Shown here: positions 1 to 9,287 of the stretch, one piece after another
Numbering within the stretch: position 1 is the stretch's first letter
How the letters are laid out: every line of letters begins with the position of its first letter
Assembly (NCBI RefSeq): GCF_030269925.1
Contig: NC_085112.1
Span: 16,183,501-16,247,500, forward strand
DNA from: Bombyx mori
Taxonomy: Eukaryota; Arthropoda; Insecta; Lepidoptera; Bombycidae
Direction of reading: 5' to 3'
DNA: 64,000 bases
The notes under the pieces: model-generated
Told to the model about the DNA's origin: nothing
The model's database searches: none
The model's input: the letters and a program-made list of their open reading frames with translations, nothing else
Position numbers and translations under genes: made by a program

Positions 1-720
1 TCAACGCGCTGTGTGCCCAAAATGGTTTCTGACGCGCTGAAACAAACCACACTGAGAATTTCACAAAACTGCTTATGTTTGTCACTATAAGATCTTGACC
101 GATTTTTGGGTCCAACTCAATTCATAGCTGTGGACAAAACATGGCTTCACCGTTATGACCCGGAAACGAAAAAACAGTCCACGACTTGAAAGATATCGTC
201 ATCTCCGAAGAACTTCAAAACGATTCCATTCGCCGGTAAGATCACGGGCTGTTTTTTCTGGAACAGCCAAGGTGTGGCAATGATCGAATACATGGAGCCA
301 CTATTACGGGGACTGCTTACACTGGACAAACAACAAAGTTTTGTGAGCACATACGCTAACAACGGCGGGGCAAACTCGCTAAAGTTGTTTTGTTTCGCCA
401 AGATAACGCCTCCGAGCACAAATCCGGAGTTTCAATGGCTACCATTGAAGAAGCTGACTTCTTCATATTAATTCCTGACTCCATATTCAAGGGACCTAAT
501 TCCGCGCTTAAAAGACCATCTCAGGGGCCATAAATTTGAAGATGATAGGCGCGGTAGTCGCTACGGTATACAGGATTTTTAAGGGATCAGGAAGATTCTT
601 TAAAAATGAGGTTTTATCTTTAGAAAAAACACAAAAAGTATATAAACATAAAAGTTGAATAGCATATCATATAATAAAAGTTAATTGCCGCATACAATGA
701 GTATACATTTTTTGAACACA
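1..720 (+). pseudogene. Decayed mariner transposase, 5' end outside the window
   Basis: Broken reading frames on the plus strand line up in order with a mariner (Tc1/mariner, DDD) transposase. At the start is STRCVPKM, like the family's W/CVP-K motif. Near 127-190 is VDKTWLHRYDPETKKQS, which matches the block around the first catalytic Asp (codon 133-135). Next come FAGKITGCFFWNSQGV and then, in another frame near 372-450, KLAKVVLFRQDNASEHKS, which holds the second catalytic Asp (402-404). Near 481-540 is PYSRDLIPRLKDHLRG, where the usual SPDLAPSD block has lost several residues, so the third catalytic Asp is missing. At least two frameshifts and one stop (TGA after KKQSTT) make it inactive. 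The first third of the protein and one terminal repeat lie outside the window. The D-D spacing cannot be measured, so the subfamily is not assigned. It differs from the D37D mariner near 8 kb. Confidence 0.85.
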
Positions 721-762
721 AAAATTAATTAGAGTCTATTAAAAAGTGCTCATTCAATTATC

Positions 763-970
763 TATTTCTTATTGCTCGTTTGGGTAGACGAGCTTACGTC
801 CCACCTGGTTTTAAGTAACCACCGGAACCCATAGACATCTACCCCACCTTGAGACATGAGTTCCAAGATTTCAGTTTTTACAGTACAGCGGTTGCCCCAC
901 CCTTCAAACTGAAGCGCATTACTGCTTTACAGCAGAAATAGGCGGCATGATGGTACCTACCCATGTGGAT
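763..970 (-). repeat. Bm1 SINE fragment (minus)
   Basis: The T-rich left end followed by attgctcgtttgggtagacg, then the blocks for 'cacctggt..taagt', 'cccatagacatct', 'ccaccttgagacatgag' and 'gcattactgc', match the reverse complement of the Bm1 body. The tRNA-like head is absent. It faces a second Bm1 fragment at 1042-1247. Confidence 0.85.
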
Positions 971-1041
971 TTATAAGACGACCAGTAATTTTATTTCATG
1001 TGGCCTTATGGCCAGCGTCAGAAGTTACACCTCATACATTT

Positions 1042-1247
1042 TTACTGGTGGTAGGACCTCTTGTGAGTCTGCTCGGGTGGGTTTGAAGGGTGGGGCAGCC
1101 GTTGAAACTATACTTGAAACCTTAGAACTTGTATCTCAGGGTGGATGGCGCGTTTGCGTTGTGGATGTCCATGAGCTCCAGTAACTACTTAACACCAGGT
1201 GGGCTGTGATCTCGTCCACCCATCTAAGCAATAAATAAAAAAAAGTA
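1042..1247 (+). repeat. Bm1 SINE fragment (plus), internally deleted
   Basis: It starts at ttactggtggtaggacc and ends at catctaagcaataaataaaa, the A-rich Bm1 tail. About 60 bases between 'cgggtggg' and 'tttgaaggg' are missing compared with the copies at 15996 and 47604. With the copy at 763-970 it forms an imperfect inverted repeat about 0.7 kb upstream of the attacin start. Confidence 0.85.
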
Positions 1248-1249
1248 TG

Positions 1250-1800
1250 TATATCTGTACTAGAGACTGCTTAACATCAGATGATCCGTTCACTAGGCGA
1301 CTAAAATATCTTTACGACAGTAGTAAGGGTATATTTATAGTTATTTATAGTACTAGACGGGTCAATCAGGCCCACTAGTAACTGCCGGATCCCACATGTG
1401 TCACGGTCACAATGCCACCACTCTCCACGAGACGCAGGATAAATGTGCCCATATTTGCCCATATCGTATATTTGATTATTATTGCAAATATGAAGTTATC
1501 TTTGTCGTAGTGATACAACTGTATACGAATACGTGTTGACTATATACATATTTCTTTAGATAAATTAGTAAAGTGAGTCTTTAACAATATACAGTGGGTT
1601 GACTGTGTGTTCAGTATTGTTGATGTCCATGAGCGACAGTAGCCACTTACGATTAGATGACCCTTATATTTCGTGATATTATAATTTAAAAAACAGCGCG
1701 TGAAGCAGTGCGTCTAATTACTACTTATCATCATCCGCGATAACCTCTGACACGTTCGGAATTTTATTGAGGTACTTTACCGAGTATCTTAAGTAATGAA
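1250..1800. other. Upstream flank of attacin; no gene seen
   Basis: AT-rich DNA without a recognisable reading frame. It may hold distal control elements. Only the GATA-type motifs near 1725 and 1739 are listed separately. Confidence 0.5.
1725..1743 (+). promoter_or_regulatory. GATA-type motifs upstream of attacin
   Basis: TTATCA at 1725-1730 (reverse of TGATAA) and GATAA at 1739-1743 lie about 80-95 bases upstream of a kappa-B site. GATA sites close to kappa-B sites are a known feature of insect fat-body immune promoters. The motifs are short and could occur by chance in AT-rich DNA, so the role is inferred. Confidence 0.4.
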
Positions 1801-1820
1801 GTATTGTTTAATCTTATTAA

Positions 1821-1830
1821 GGGGATTCCT
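1821..1830 (+). promoter_or_regulatory. Kappa-B (Rel/Relish) site of attacin
   Basis: GGGGATTCCT fits the NF-kappa-B consensus GGGRNNYYCC except for the final base and resembles functional insect kappa-B sites. It lies 23 bases upstream of the TATA-like box and about 51-60 bases before the predicted start of transcription. This position is typical of immune-inducible antimicrobial peptide genes. Binding by Relish or a Dif/Dorsal-type factor is inferred from the family. Confidence 0.75.
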
Positions 1831-1852
1831 TTGACTCCTTTATTTGAGAACA

Positions 1853-1885
1853 TATATTGGATTGAGACTGATGCTGTGTCATTCA
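1853..1885 (+). promoter_or_regulatory. Core promoter of attacin (TATA-like box and initiator)
   Basis: TATATT at 1853-1858 is followed by an arthropod initiator TCATTCA at 1879-1885. If the A at 1881 is +1, the TATA-like box begins 28 bases upstream, the expected spacing. This predicts a 55-base 5' leader before the ATG at 1936. Confidence 0.6.
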
Positions 1886-1935
1886 TCATCTGCACGTTGA
1901 GCAGTCAACAGACAAGTAATACGACACAGGTCAAG

Positions 1936-2748
1936 ATGTCCAAGAGTGTAGCGTTGTTGTTGTTGTGCGCGTGCTTGGCGAGCGGTAGACACGTGCCGAC
2001 ACGTGCGCGGAGACAAGCCGGCAGCTTCACAGTGAACTCGGATGGAACCTCCGGGGCCGCCCTGAAGGTCCCTCTCACCGGCAACGACAAGAACGTACTC
2101 AGCGCCATCGGGTCCGCCGACTTCAACGACCGCCACAAGCTCAGCGCCGCCTCCGCAGGGCTCGCTCTGGACAATATGTGAGTACCTACCTACTGGCAGC
2201 TAGTATACAATATACTGCTCATTGTGCTCCGGGCTGGTGGCTTCATGTTCGTTTGTCCATGTTGCAGAAACGGGCACGGGCTGAGCCTGACCGGGACCCG
2301 CATTCCCGGCTTCGGGGAGCAGCTCGGCGTCGCAGGCAAGGTCAACTTGTTCCACAATAACAACCACGACCTGAGCGCCAAGGCGTTCGCGATCAGGAAC
2401 TCGCCCAGCGCCATCCCCAACGCGCCCAACTTCAACACGCTGGGCGGCGGACTGGACTACATGTTCAAGTGAGTATCCCTGCTCGTCCGTGAGCACTGAG
2501 GTGAAAGCGGCAGTGCGTGAGGTACTGACTCGAGGTCGTGTTGCAGACAGAAGGTGGGCGCATCGCTGAGCGCGGCGCACTCTGACGTCATCAACCGGAA
2601 TGACTACTCGGCCGGCGGTAAGCTGAACCTGTTCCAATCTCCGTCCAGCTCGCTCGACTTCAACGCCGGCTTCAAGAAGTTTGATACGCCTTTTTACAGA
2701 TCTTCGTGGGAGCCCAATGTAGGATTCTCCTTCTCTAAATTCTTCTAA
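1936..2748 (+). CDS. Att: Attacin, antibacterial immune protein (three exons)
   Basis: Attacins are secreted, glycine-rich antibacterial proteins made mainly by fat body and haemocytes; they act chiefly on Gram-negative bacteria at the outer membrane. Exons are 1936-2177, 2268-2468 and 2547-2748, joined over introns of 90 and 78 bases that both start GTGAGTA and end TTGCAG and both lie in phase 2. The product has 214 residues, the usual length for moth attacins. Residues 1-17 (MSKSVALLLLCACLASG) form a signal peptide. A short basic pro-part ends in RARR (23-26), a furin-type site, so the mature protein should start at Gln27 and have 188 residues. The N-terminal attacin domain covers roughly 30-95 and includes VLSAIGSADF. 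The rest is the glycine-rich C-terminal domain, ending WEPNVGFSFSKFF. I chose the ATG at 1936 because it begins the signal peptide and follows the predicted leader; the in-frame ATG at 1804 lies upstream of the kappa-B site. Coding GC is far above the surrounding DNA. No second attacin copy lies in the window. Confidence 0.97.
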
Positions 2749-3096
2749 ATAATCTTGATAATTGGAAATCATCAGTATTTCGTTAATATTTTTAATAAGC
2801 TATAAGTATCAAAAAATGTATTCGAGTGTTTCAGGCATTTTAAACAGCTGCTTCATGACTCGAATGAATTTCTAGTATTAGTTTAACGTCATTTCCAGTA
2901 TATCGTAGTAAGAGTAAAGAAGAGAGGGGATAAGGAACAAGACTATGTACATAAATATGTAAGATGTCAGTCACAATGTGTTAGAAAAGTTAGAATTTAT
3001 CTTGTTTAATATTCTTCTTCCTTTTTTAATATCACGTGATCATGTAAGCTGTAAAGTATTCAAAACGTCACAAATAATAAAATGAAAATAATAAAT
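2749..3096 (+). other. Attacin 3' UTR with candidate poly(A) signals
   Basis: The stop codon TAA is at 2746-2748. The first canonical AATAAA is at 3076-3081 and another follows at 3090-3095, which would give a 3' UTR of about 350 bases. An earlier variant, AATAAG, lies near 2791. Which one is used cannot be told from sequence. Confidence 0.5.
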
Positions 3097-4190
3097 GGTA
3101 AAATTTGTTTGAATCATAACCTAATTATAATCTTCTTTAAATCATTTCGAGATCCCCACTCGGCTTGATCTCTATATAAAATGGTCCTAATATAGTGGCT
3201 TAATTTCTGATATTGTGCTAACACAAATTCCGACGAATAAAACTCTGGTCGTCCGTAACCACGGAATAGAATCTATTCCGTGTCCGTAACCATCAAAAAT
3301 GAAAATTATTCGAAATGTCTGAAATAGTATTATGACAATAATAAATACGAGATTAAACCTTAGAAATACATAATATAAATAATAAGATTAAATAGATATT
3401 CTAGAGAATAAGAATTAAATCTGCTACTGAACTTATACTGGTAGTGTAATCCTGAACTGGGATGATGGTACTAATTAAAATTGTGAAGTCATAAGTTGGC
3501 GCGTTCAGAACTACGCAGTCAAAACATGAAGCCCCAAACCTCTTCTCGGCTTAGTACAAAAATGGCTGCACAATACAAAACGCATGACCCAAAATCCGAA
3601 GGGCCAAATCTGAGTAAAAGAATTACGAAAAAAAATTTCGTCTCCAGATTTCACTTCATAATTCTATAAAAGGGACCTCTTCGGGGATATTCCGTTAGTT
3701 CCGATTCGATTTTCATTTTATGCTAAAGACGATCCAATTTCGCTTCTCCGAGGGCAGGGGCCCTCAATCTGGATAATACTATGAGTCACATCCTCTCAAA
3801 CTTTCATACCCTTTTCCTCAAACAAGCGTCATGATAAATTTCCTTTGGCACGTTTTAATAGAGATAGAAATAAGCATCAAAATTAAAATGAAATATTTGT
3901 TTTGTAATTTATCAATTCGAATGAAAGATATCAGATATAAATTTATAATATTTTAGTTGTCGATGGTTTTTGCGAAGCTTGAGTACCGTCGCCTTCAAAG
4001 AATGATCCAAATTGAATTCGTTTCGCGAGGAACACCGCTCGTCCGGCTTAGTGTTGCCAATCCAACAAATACTTGCATTACGGCTCCGAAGGGCTACGAT
4101 TCAGCGAAAACCTCAGCGATCCGCTCGTTTCAAAGCATTTCTTTGCAATTTATGTATAATAAAGAGAAAAACATACATAATTCCAAGATT
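3097..4190. other. Repeat-derived and unrecognised DNA after attacin
   Basis: Bases about 3230-3360 hold a dispersed repeat shared with 20030-20150: both have 'attcgaaa(t/c)gt', 'gaaatagt', 'tgacaat' and 'acgagattaaacc' in order. It looks like a retrotransposon 3' end. A perfect hairpin lies at 3260-3282. From 3370 to 4190 I see no gene or known element. Confidence 0.5.
3260..3282. repeat. Perfect palindrome with flanking direct repeat
   Basis: CACGGAATAGA (3260-3270), one base, then TCTATTCCGTG (3272-3282). The palindrome is flanked by direct repeats GTCCGTAACCA at 3251-3261 and 3282-3292. Confidence 0.85.
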
Positions 4191-4191
4191 T

Positions 4192-4580
4192 TTGGAGCGA
4201 AGTTCCTTATGGGACGATGCGGACGGGTGCCCTAACTGGGAAAAAACGTCCGTAACGTAAGATTATTAGTAGTAATGCACACAGTGTACCATTTAACCTT
4301 GTAATAACGTGCAAATTAGTAATGCACACAATGTACGACTTAACTTTGTAATAACGTACAAAAAATAACATATTTTTATTATATATTTTTTATAAATCAT
4401 TGTGAATAAAATAAAGTTGATAGCTTTGTAAAGTAGTTTTTTTTTTTTATCAATAAAAGAGTCATAATTAAAAATGTACACTGGAATAATTATTTTCTTT
4501 ATACCTCGAATAGAACTTAAAATTAATATTTTTATAATAATAAACTTTGTTCCTATCCGGTGCCCAACGACACCACACAT
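4192..4580 (-). mobile_element. MITE-like element, family G, copy 1
   Basis: One end reads ttggagcgaagttccttatg and the other, in reverse, ggcaccggataggaacaaag. These match the ends of copies at 19243-19650 and 53702-54071. The outer about 100 bases and the blocks 'tacgttattacaa(a/g)gttaa' and 'cttacgttacggacgttttt' are shared, but the middle differs from the other two. It has no coding capacity. It is non-autonomous and its superfamily is not assigned. Confidence 0.65.
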
Positions 4581-5245
4581 TTTTTTTTATAAGTTATCTT
4601 ATGACCCCGTGATCGAATCGCAATTCCTTTTTTTTTACTACATTTGAATCTCGAAAAAGAAACAAAAGGTTTTAAAAGCCCCACACAATTTTTTTTGTAA
4701 TAAAGGATCACATTGTTAGTTCCCGGGTAAGGTAGCCAGGGATTTAACATGAATTATACATTTCCTGAAAGGTTTTAGGCATATCACCGGGATGCAATGT
4801 TCGGGAAATAACATTTTTTTTTCTTAAGCGGACAAGATACAAGATACTGTTTTTTTTTGGTATTGTGACTTTGACTGAACAATTTTAATATTTTGTCATT
4901 TTTTCTAAAAGTAAAAAAACAGCTTTTAAATTACACCACACACAAACAGGTCATGTTATAGTACATTATTATACAGCTGTTTTTTTGCTATTGTAATTGT
5001 CGGTGTGAATGAGGACTATTTATAAAATGGGGATCCTTGACTGTTATACGACTTAAATAGGTAGATCTGTGCTAATAGTTCCAGACGTTGTACTGTATAA
5101 ATACTTCTATGACCCGTAAAGCTATGAAGTAGTAGGAATATATACTAATTTTAAACACTGCTATTTAATACTAGTATTATTCGGAGTCACGGACGACTGT
5201 GCTGTAAACTATAAATTATTCGAAAGATCGGATATTAGTTAAATT
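4581..5245. other. AT-rich DNA, nothing recognised
   Basis: It holds several poly(T) runs. There is no gene-like frame. Confidence 0.5.
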
Positions 5246-5246
5246 G

Positions 5247-5690
5247 TAGTCGTCTTGGCCTAACGGATAAGACGTCCGGTGCATTCGTGTTGAAGCGATG
5301 CACCGGTGTTCGAATCCCGCAGGCGGGTACCAATTTTTCCAATGAAATACGTACTCAACAAATGTTCACGATTGACTTCCACGGTGAAGGAATAACATCG
5401 TGTAATAAAAATGAAACCCGTAAAATTATAATTTGCGTGATTACTGGTGGTAGGACATCTTGTGAGTCCGCGCGGGTGGGTACCCCCACCCTGCCTATTT
5501 CTGCCGTGAAGCAGTAATGCGTTTCGGTTTGAAGGGCGGGGCAGCCGTTGTAACTATACTTGAGACCTTAGAACTTGTATCTCAAGGTGGGTGGCGCATT
5601 TACGTTGTGGATGACTATGGGCTCCAGTAACCACTTAACACCAGGTGGGCTGTGAGATCGTCCACCCATCTAAGCAATAAAAAATATATA
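5247..5690 (+). repeat. Full-length Bm1 SINE with tRNA-derived head
   Basis: The first 85 bases form a tRNA-like head with a box A-like TGGCCTAACGG (5256-5266) and box B GTTCGAATCCC (5308-5318), the two parts of an internal RNA polymerase III promoter. A linker follows, then the Bm1 body from 'attactggtggtaggac' (about 5440) and an A-rich tail at 'taagcaataaaaaa'. This is the only copy in the window with the full head, so it serves as the reference for the fragments. It is a SINE and not a working tRNA gene. Confidence 0.9.
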
Positions 5691-5955
5691 TAGTTAAAAT
5701 GAATATTAAAACGCGGGGTTAATCTATAAAAGTATCTGTAATATGTTTTACGACTCGCGGAAACAGCAAAGAACATTTCAAAACTAATGAAGTCCCATCG
5801 GTCATTCTAAAGATGACCCCGCGATGTCAGGATTGCATTAATATAGTAACGTAATACGGGCATCGATCTTAAATATACACAGATATTTGCCGAGCATTAA
5901 CCAAAATGCATTAGAGGGTGGGTGGTAGAGAAAAAAAGATCATAATATTTTACAC

Positions 5956-6244
5956 TAGCTGACCCGGCAGACTTTGTAGTGCCTCAATCAATAAATAAAA
6001 GACCTACACTTTTATATAAAATAAACATAAAATAAACAAAAGGAATCGGTCTGACGAGGGGAAATCAAAGGAAATATAAGATTGTTATTTTTATATAATT
6101 CCAAGCATTTTCATATTTATCTACCTTTTGAACCTTCTCTGGATTTCCACAAATAATTCAAGACAAAAATTAGCCAAATCAGTTCACCCGTTCTCGAGTT
6201 TTAGCGAGACTAACGAACAGCAATTCATTTTTATATATAGAGAT
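5956..6244 (+). repeat. Dispersed repeat family E, copy 1
   Basis: About 290 bases from 'agctgacccggcagac' to 'aattcatttttatatatag'. It is shared with 50597-50900 (+) and 62807-63085 (-). The 3' end runs into a short TATA/GATA simple repeat, which suggests a retroposon. No coding capacity is seen. Confidence 0.75.
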
Positions 6245-6840
6245 TAACAAAGAAATATTTCTTAGAATTAAAATGATTAAGAATATTATTTAACAAGTTT
6301 ATAGAGTCGTCATATAGTAATTTATCGATATATAGGTTTTTTTTTAATGCTTTAGACAGTTGGTTGAACAGAAACCTGGTTTTGAGTGTTTACCAGAGCC
6401 GATAGACCTCACAACGTGAAAGCAAAGCTTAAAATATAAGGGTCAAGATCGAATGGTACTGTCTAATGACATTAATATATACATATATACCAGAAGTCAG
6501 GGAAACCGTGGGCGAATAAATAATTGTATTCTTAAGATAACAATATACATACAATTATCTAAATTTATATTTTTCTAATGCCTTTTCTATTAAAGCATAC
6601 AATCTGAAGTCGTGACTTGATAGGTATGACGCAACGGGTTTTACTTCTATGGCAGAAACTAATTTATGGTGTTTGTTAACAGTCGATACATGTTCACATA
6701 CCATTACCATTTTGTAGGAATAACATCGGATGGTAAGCCGTATTGTGAGCATAAGACTTCAGTTTGAAGGATAACACTATTACAATTGAAATCTCAGCTT
6801 CATATCTCAAAGTCGGTGGTCAAGAATTATATTAAAACTA
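6245..6840. other. AT-rich DNA, nothing recognised
   Basis: No gene, RNA or repeat was recognised. Confidence 0.5.
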
Positions 6841-7663
6841 GTGATATCCCGGTAGTCGAAATTTATTTATTTATTTATTTAATGGATCACTAACAAATGA
6901 AACACTGGCTTAAACATAGGGTACAAAAATATCAAAACATGAAATGTGCTCACTTAATTATAGGTAATCACAGCTAACATCTAGTTCTAGTACCAAATTA
7001 TTATAAAATTAATTAAATCTGAAAGAAAAAACAAAAAATAAAAAGAAAAAAAGAAACCAGATAAAAAATTTAAAAAGAAAAAATCCATCAATAAACTACA
7101 TAAAAACAAATAACATGAGAACAATTAACATGGCTTAGAAGCTAGTTTCTATTTTTTTTCTTAAAACGAAACAAGTTTTGAGCAAATATGTCCAGATCCA
7201 ATATATTATTATGATGGAGGTCGCTATATAACTTACACATTCGAGTCAAGGGTGCATTAAGGCCTAGATGGTTTTATATCGACTATAATTAATTGAAATT
7301 ATAAGTTTGTACACCACTATGATCCTATCAATGACTATTTCTTCATATATTTCGCAAAGACTACACTTTAGATAAATATTAATAAAGACAAACAATATTT
7401 AATCTATTTTCAATTTGACCACAGACTATAAGCAATAAGAAAAGTTTGACAATAAATACATAGTATGCATGCGTGTATGTGTCAAATACATGGTAGTGTC
7501 TGTAATGTTTTTATTTATTGATTTAATGTGTTTTTATACATAATTAAAAAAAAATATTAACATTCTGCACTCCTTTATTTTCTCTATAAATTTTATATTC
7601 CTCCGTCCGCGCAATTTTTGTAAAAAGGCGTACAAAGTTTTTACTTCACGTATTAGTATACCT
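6841..7663 (+). repeat. Dispersed repeat family D, copy 1, split by a LINE
   Basis: Bases 6841-6864 ('cccggtagtcgaaatt') and 7279-7663 ('tcgactataattaattgaaa' to 'cacgtattagtata') together equal the uninterrupted copies at 34926-35332 and 39098-39517. The intervening 6865-7278 is an inserted LINE 3' end. The family ends in a short TA-rich tail, as in RTE-type retroposons, but I cannot name it. Confidence 0.75.
6865..7278 (-). mobile_element. 5'-truncated LINE inserted in repeat D
   Basis: The left end is a (TTTA)n run, the reverse of an A-rich LINE tail. Read on the minus strand, the right part encodes TRMCKLYSDLHHNNILDLDIF followed by an AQNLFRFKK-like stretch and a stop. This resembles the C-terminus of Jockey/CR1-type ORF2, where an 'L-N...DIF..SL..F' pattern is usual. 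Only about 100 coding bases and the 3' UTR remain. Confidence 0.6.
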
Positions 7664-7785
7664 AGTCAGGTCATAAATTCTGTCACATGTTTAATGTAAA
7701 ATAATTGAAACAAGTTTATTCATTATGTAACCATTCATATACCAAAATGAACTTAACAAAACATAGATTCTTATGACACTAAACT

Positions 7786-8826
7786 TTATTCAAAATGACC
7801 TCCGTGATTTTGAATACAGGCCTTCAATCTGCGCGGCCAGTCGTCTATCGCAGCACGAACGAGGTCCATGTCAATATCGGCGACTGCCTTAATCAAGGAT
7901 GTCTTGAGTGACTCCAAATTGGGATGAGGCTTTGAGCACGCCTTTTCCTCCAAGTGTTGCCATATCTTGTAATCTAACGGATTCAAATCTGGACTGGAGG
8001 AGGGCCAATCCTGGTGCCGGATGAAGTCGATTTCAAGCGCCGCCAGCCAGACTTGTGTGCTCTTCGCTCTATGAGCTGGCGCCGAATCTTGTTGGAATAC
8101 CCAGTGCCTGTTATTGACCATGGTATGAGAAACAGGTTCCACAAGGTTCGTCAGGACTGTATTTTGATACACAACTGCATTCGTTTTTACACCTTTCTCA
8201 CAAAAATGTACCTCTGTTAAGCCCCAATAAGAAACTCCTAACCATACCATGAGCGAGGATGGAAAATGACCTCGTTGGACACGCGGAATACGGTTGCTCG
8301 CTTCTTCACTACTGTGTGCGTACACCTTATCATTTTGTTTGTTGTAGCTCTCTTCTACGGTAAAAATGTTTTCATCCGAAAAAAGAATTTCCCGATATTT
8401 TTTTCCCGCGTACCGCTTCAACAAAGCGCGGCATCACTTCAGTCTTAAGTCCATTAGACGAGCATTCAAACGATGTCCTGTTTTTCTTCGATATGCCCGA
8501 AGCCCTAAGTCTTCATTCAACACCCTTTTCACCGTGGTTCTGCTTAACCCCATCTGAAGGGCCAACAGTTTCTGCTTACGTTTGGGATTTCTTTGAATTC
8601 GCGCCTTCACAGCTTTTATCACTGCTGGAGTCCTAACAGACCGAGGGCGACCACTTCTTGACCTGTCATCTACACTAGAGTCTTCATTGTATCGTTTGAT
8701 GGTACGATAAACGAATCTTTTGGTTATATTCAATTTTTTCAGTATGTTAAAAATTTGAATTGGCGCGTAACCGCAACGATGCAACACAATAACTGCAACA
8801 CGGTCTTCTTTAAGCGTCCACTCCAT
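7786..8826 (-). pseudogene. D37D mariner transposase with one in-frame stop
   Basis: From ATG (8826-8824) to the stop after GGHFE the frame spans 346 codons, the usual size for a mariner transposase that cuts and pastes at TA. An N-terminal helix-turn-helix region is followed by the linker motif SGRPRSVRT. The catalytic Asps lie in LFSDENIF, FQQDSAPAH and SPDLNPLD; the last two are 37 residues apart, which defines the D37D (maT or 'mori') group. The only defect seen inside the frame is a TGA at codon 131 (8436-8434), between DLRLK and CRALLKRY. Its 5' UTR and terminal repeat are replaced by the inverted second copy, so the element could not move even if the stop were read through. Confidence 0.9.
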
Positions 8827-8849
8827 ATTTAAAAATATGCACTGGGTAT

Positions 8850-9171
8850 GCACTGGGTATTCCAACAAGATTCGGCGCCAGCTCATAGAGCGAAGAGCAC
8901 ACAAGACTGGCTGGTGGCGCGTGAAATCGACTTCATCCGGCACGAAGACTGGCCCTCCTGCAGTCCAGATTTGAATCCGTTAGATTACAAGATATGGCAA
9001 CACTTGGAGGAAAAGGCGTGCTCAAAGCCTCATCCCAATTTGGAGTCACTCAAGACATCCTTGATTAAGGCAGCCGCCGATATTGAAATGGACCTCGTTC
9101 GTGCTGCGATAGACGACTGGCCGCGCAGATTGAAGGCCTGTATTCAAAATCACGGAGGTCATTTTGAATAA
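8850..9171 (+). pseudogene. Truncated D37D mariner transposase, C-terminal 107 residues
   Basis: The frame starts at HWVFQQDSAPAH and runs to the GGHFE stop. It keeps the second and third catalytic Asps but lacks the DNA-binding half. It is a close copy of the minus-strand partner with a few substitutions, such as QDWLVAREIDF for QVWLAALEIDF. It starts at an 11-base direct repeat TGCACTGGGTA (8838-8848 and 8849-8859). Confidence 0.9.
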
Positions 9172-9287
9172 ACTTTAGTGTCATAAGAATCTATGTTTTG
9201 TTAAGTTCATTTTGGTATATGAATGGTTACATAATGAATAAACTTGTTTCAATTATTTTACATTAAACATGTGACAGAATTTAAGGT

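Larger units (their letters stand above)
7666..9287. mobile_element. Fold-back D37D mariner (maT/Bmmar1-like)
   Basis: Two mariner pieces face each other. The left one holds a nearly complete transposase on the minus strand. The right one holds only the last 107 codons on the plus strand. The outer arms, about 7676-8107 and 8850-9285, are inverted copies that differ at only a few per cent of positions. Both outer ends share a TA next to AATTCTGTCACATG. On the left a further 'gtcaggtca' may belong to the terminal repeat; if so, the right end is about a dozen bases short. The 5' leader and terminal repeat of the left copy are lost at the junction near 8826-8850. Confidence 0.85.

Noticed and set aside
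1804..1935. In-frame upstream ATG that would lengthen attacin by 44 residues
   Set aside because: It lies upstream of the kappa-B site, TATA-like box and predicted transcription start, and would bury the signal peptide.
2200..2772. 190-codon open frame antisense to attacin exons 2 and 3
   Set aside because: It mirrors the GC-rich coding sequence and crosses both attacin introns. It has no family resemblance. Codon bias of the sense gene explains the open frame.
5249..5333. A tRNA gene
   Set aside because: It is the tRNA-derived head of Bm1. It runs straight into the SINE body and the stems do not form a clean cloverleaf.
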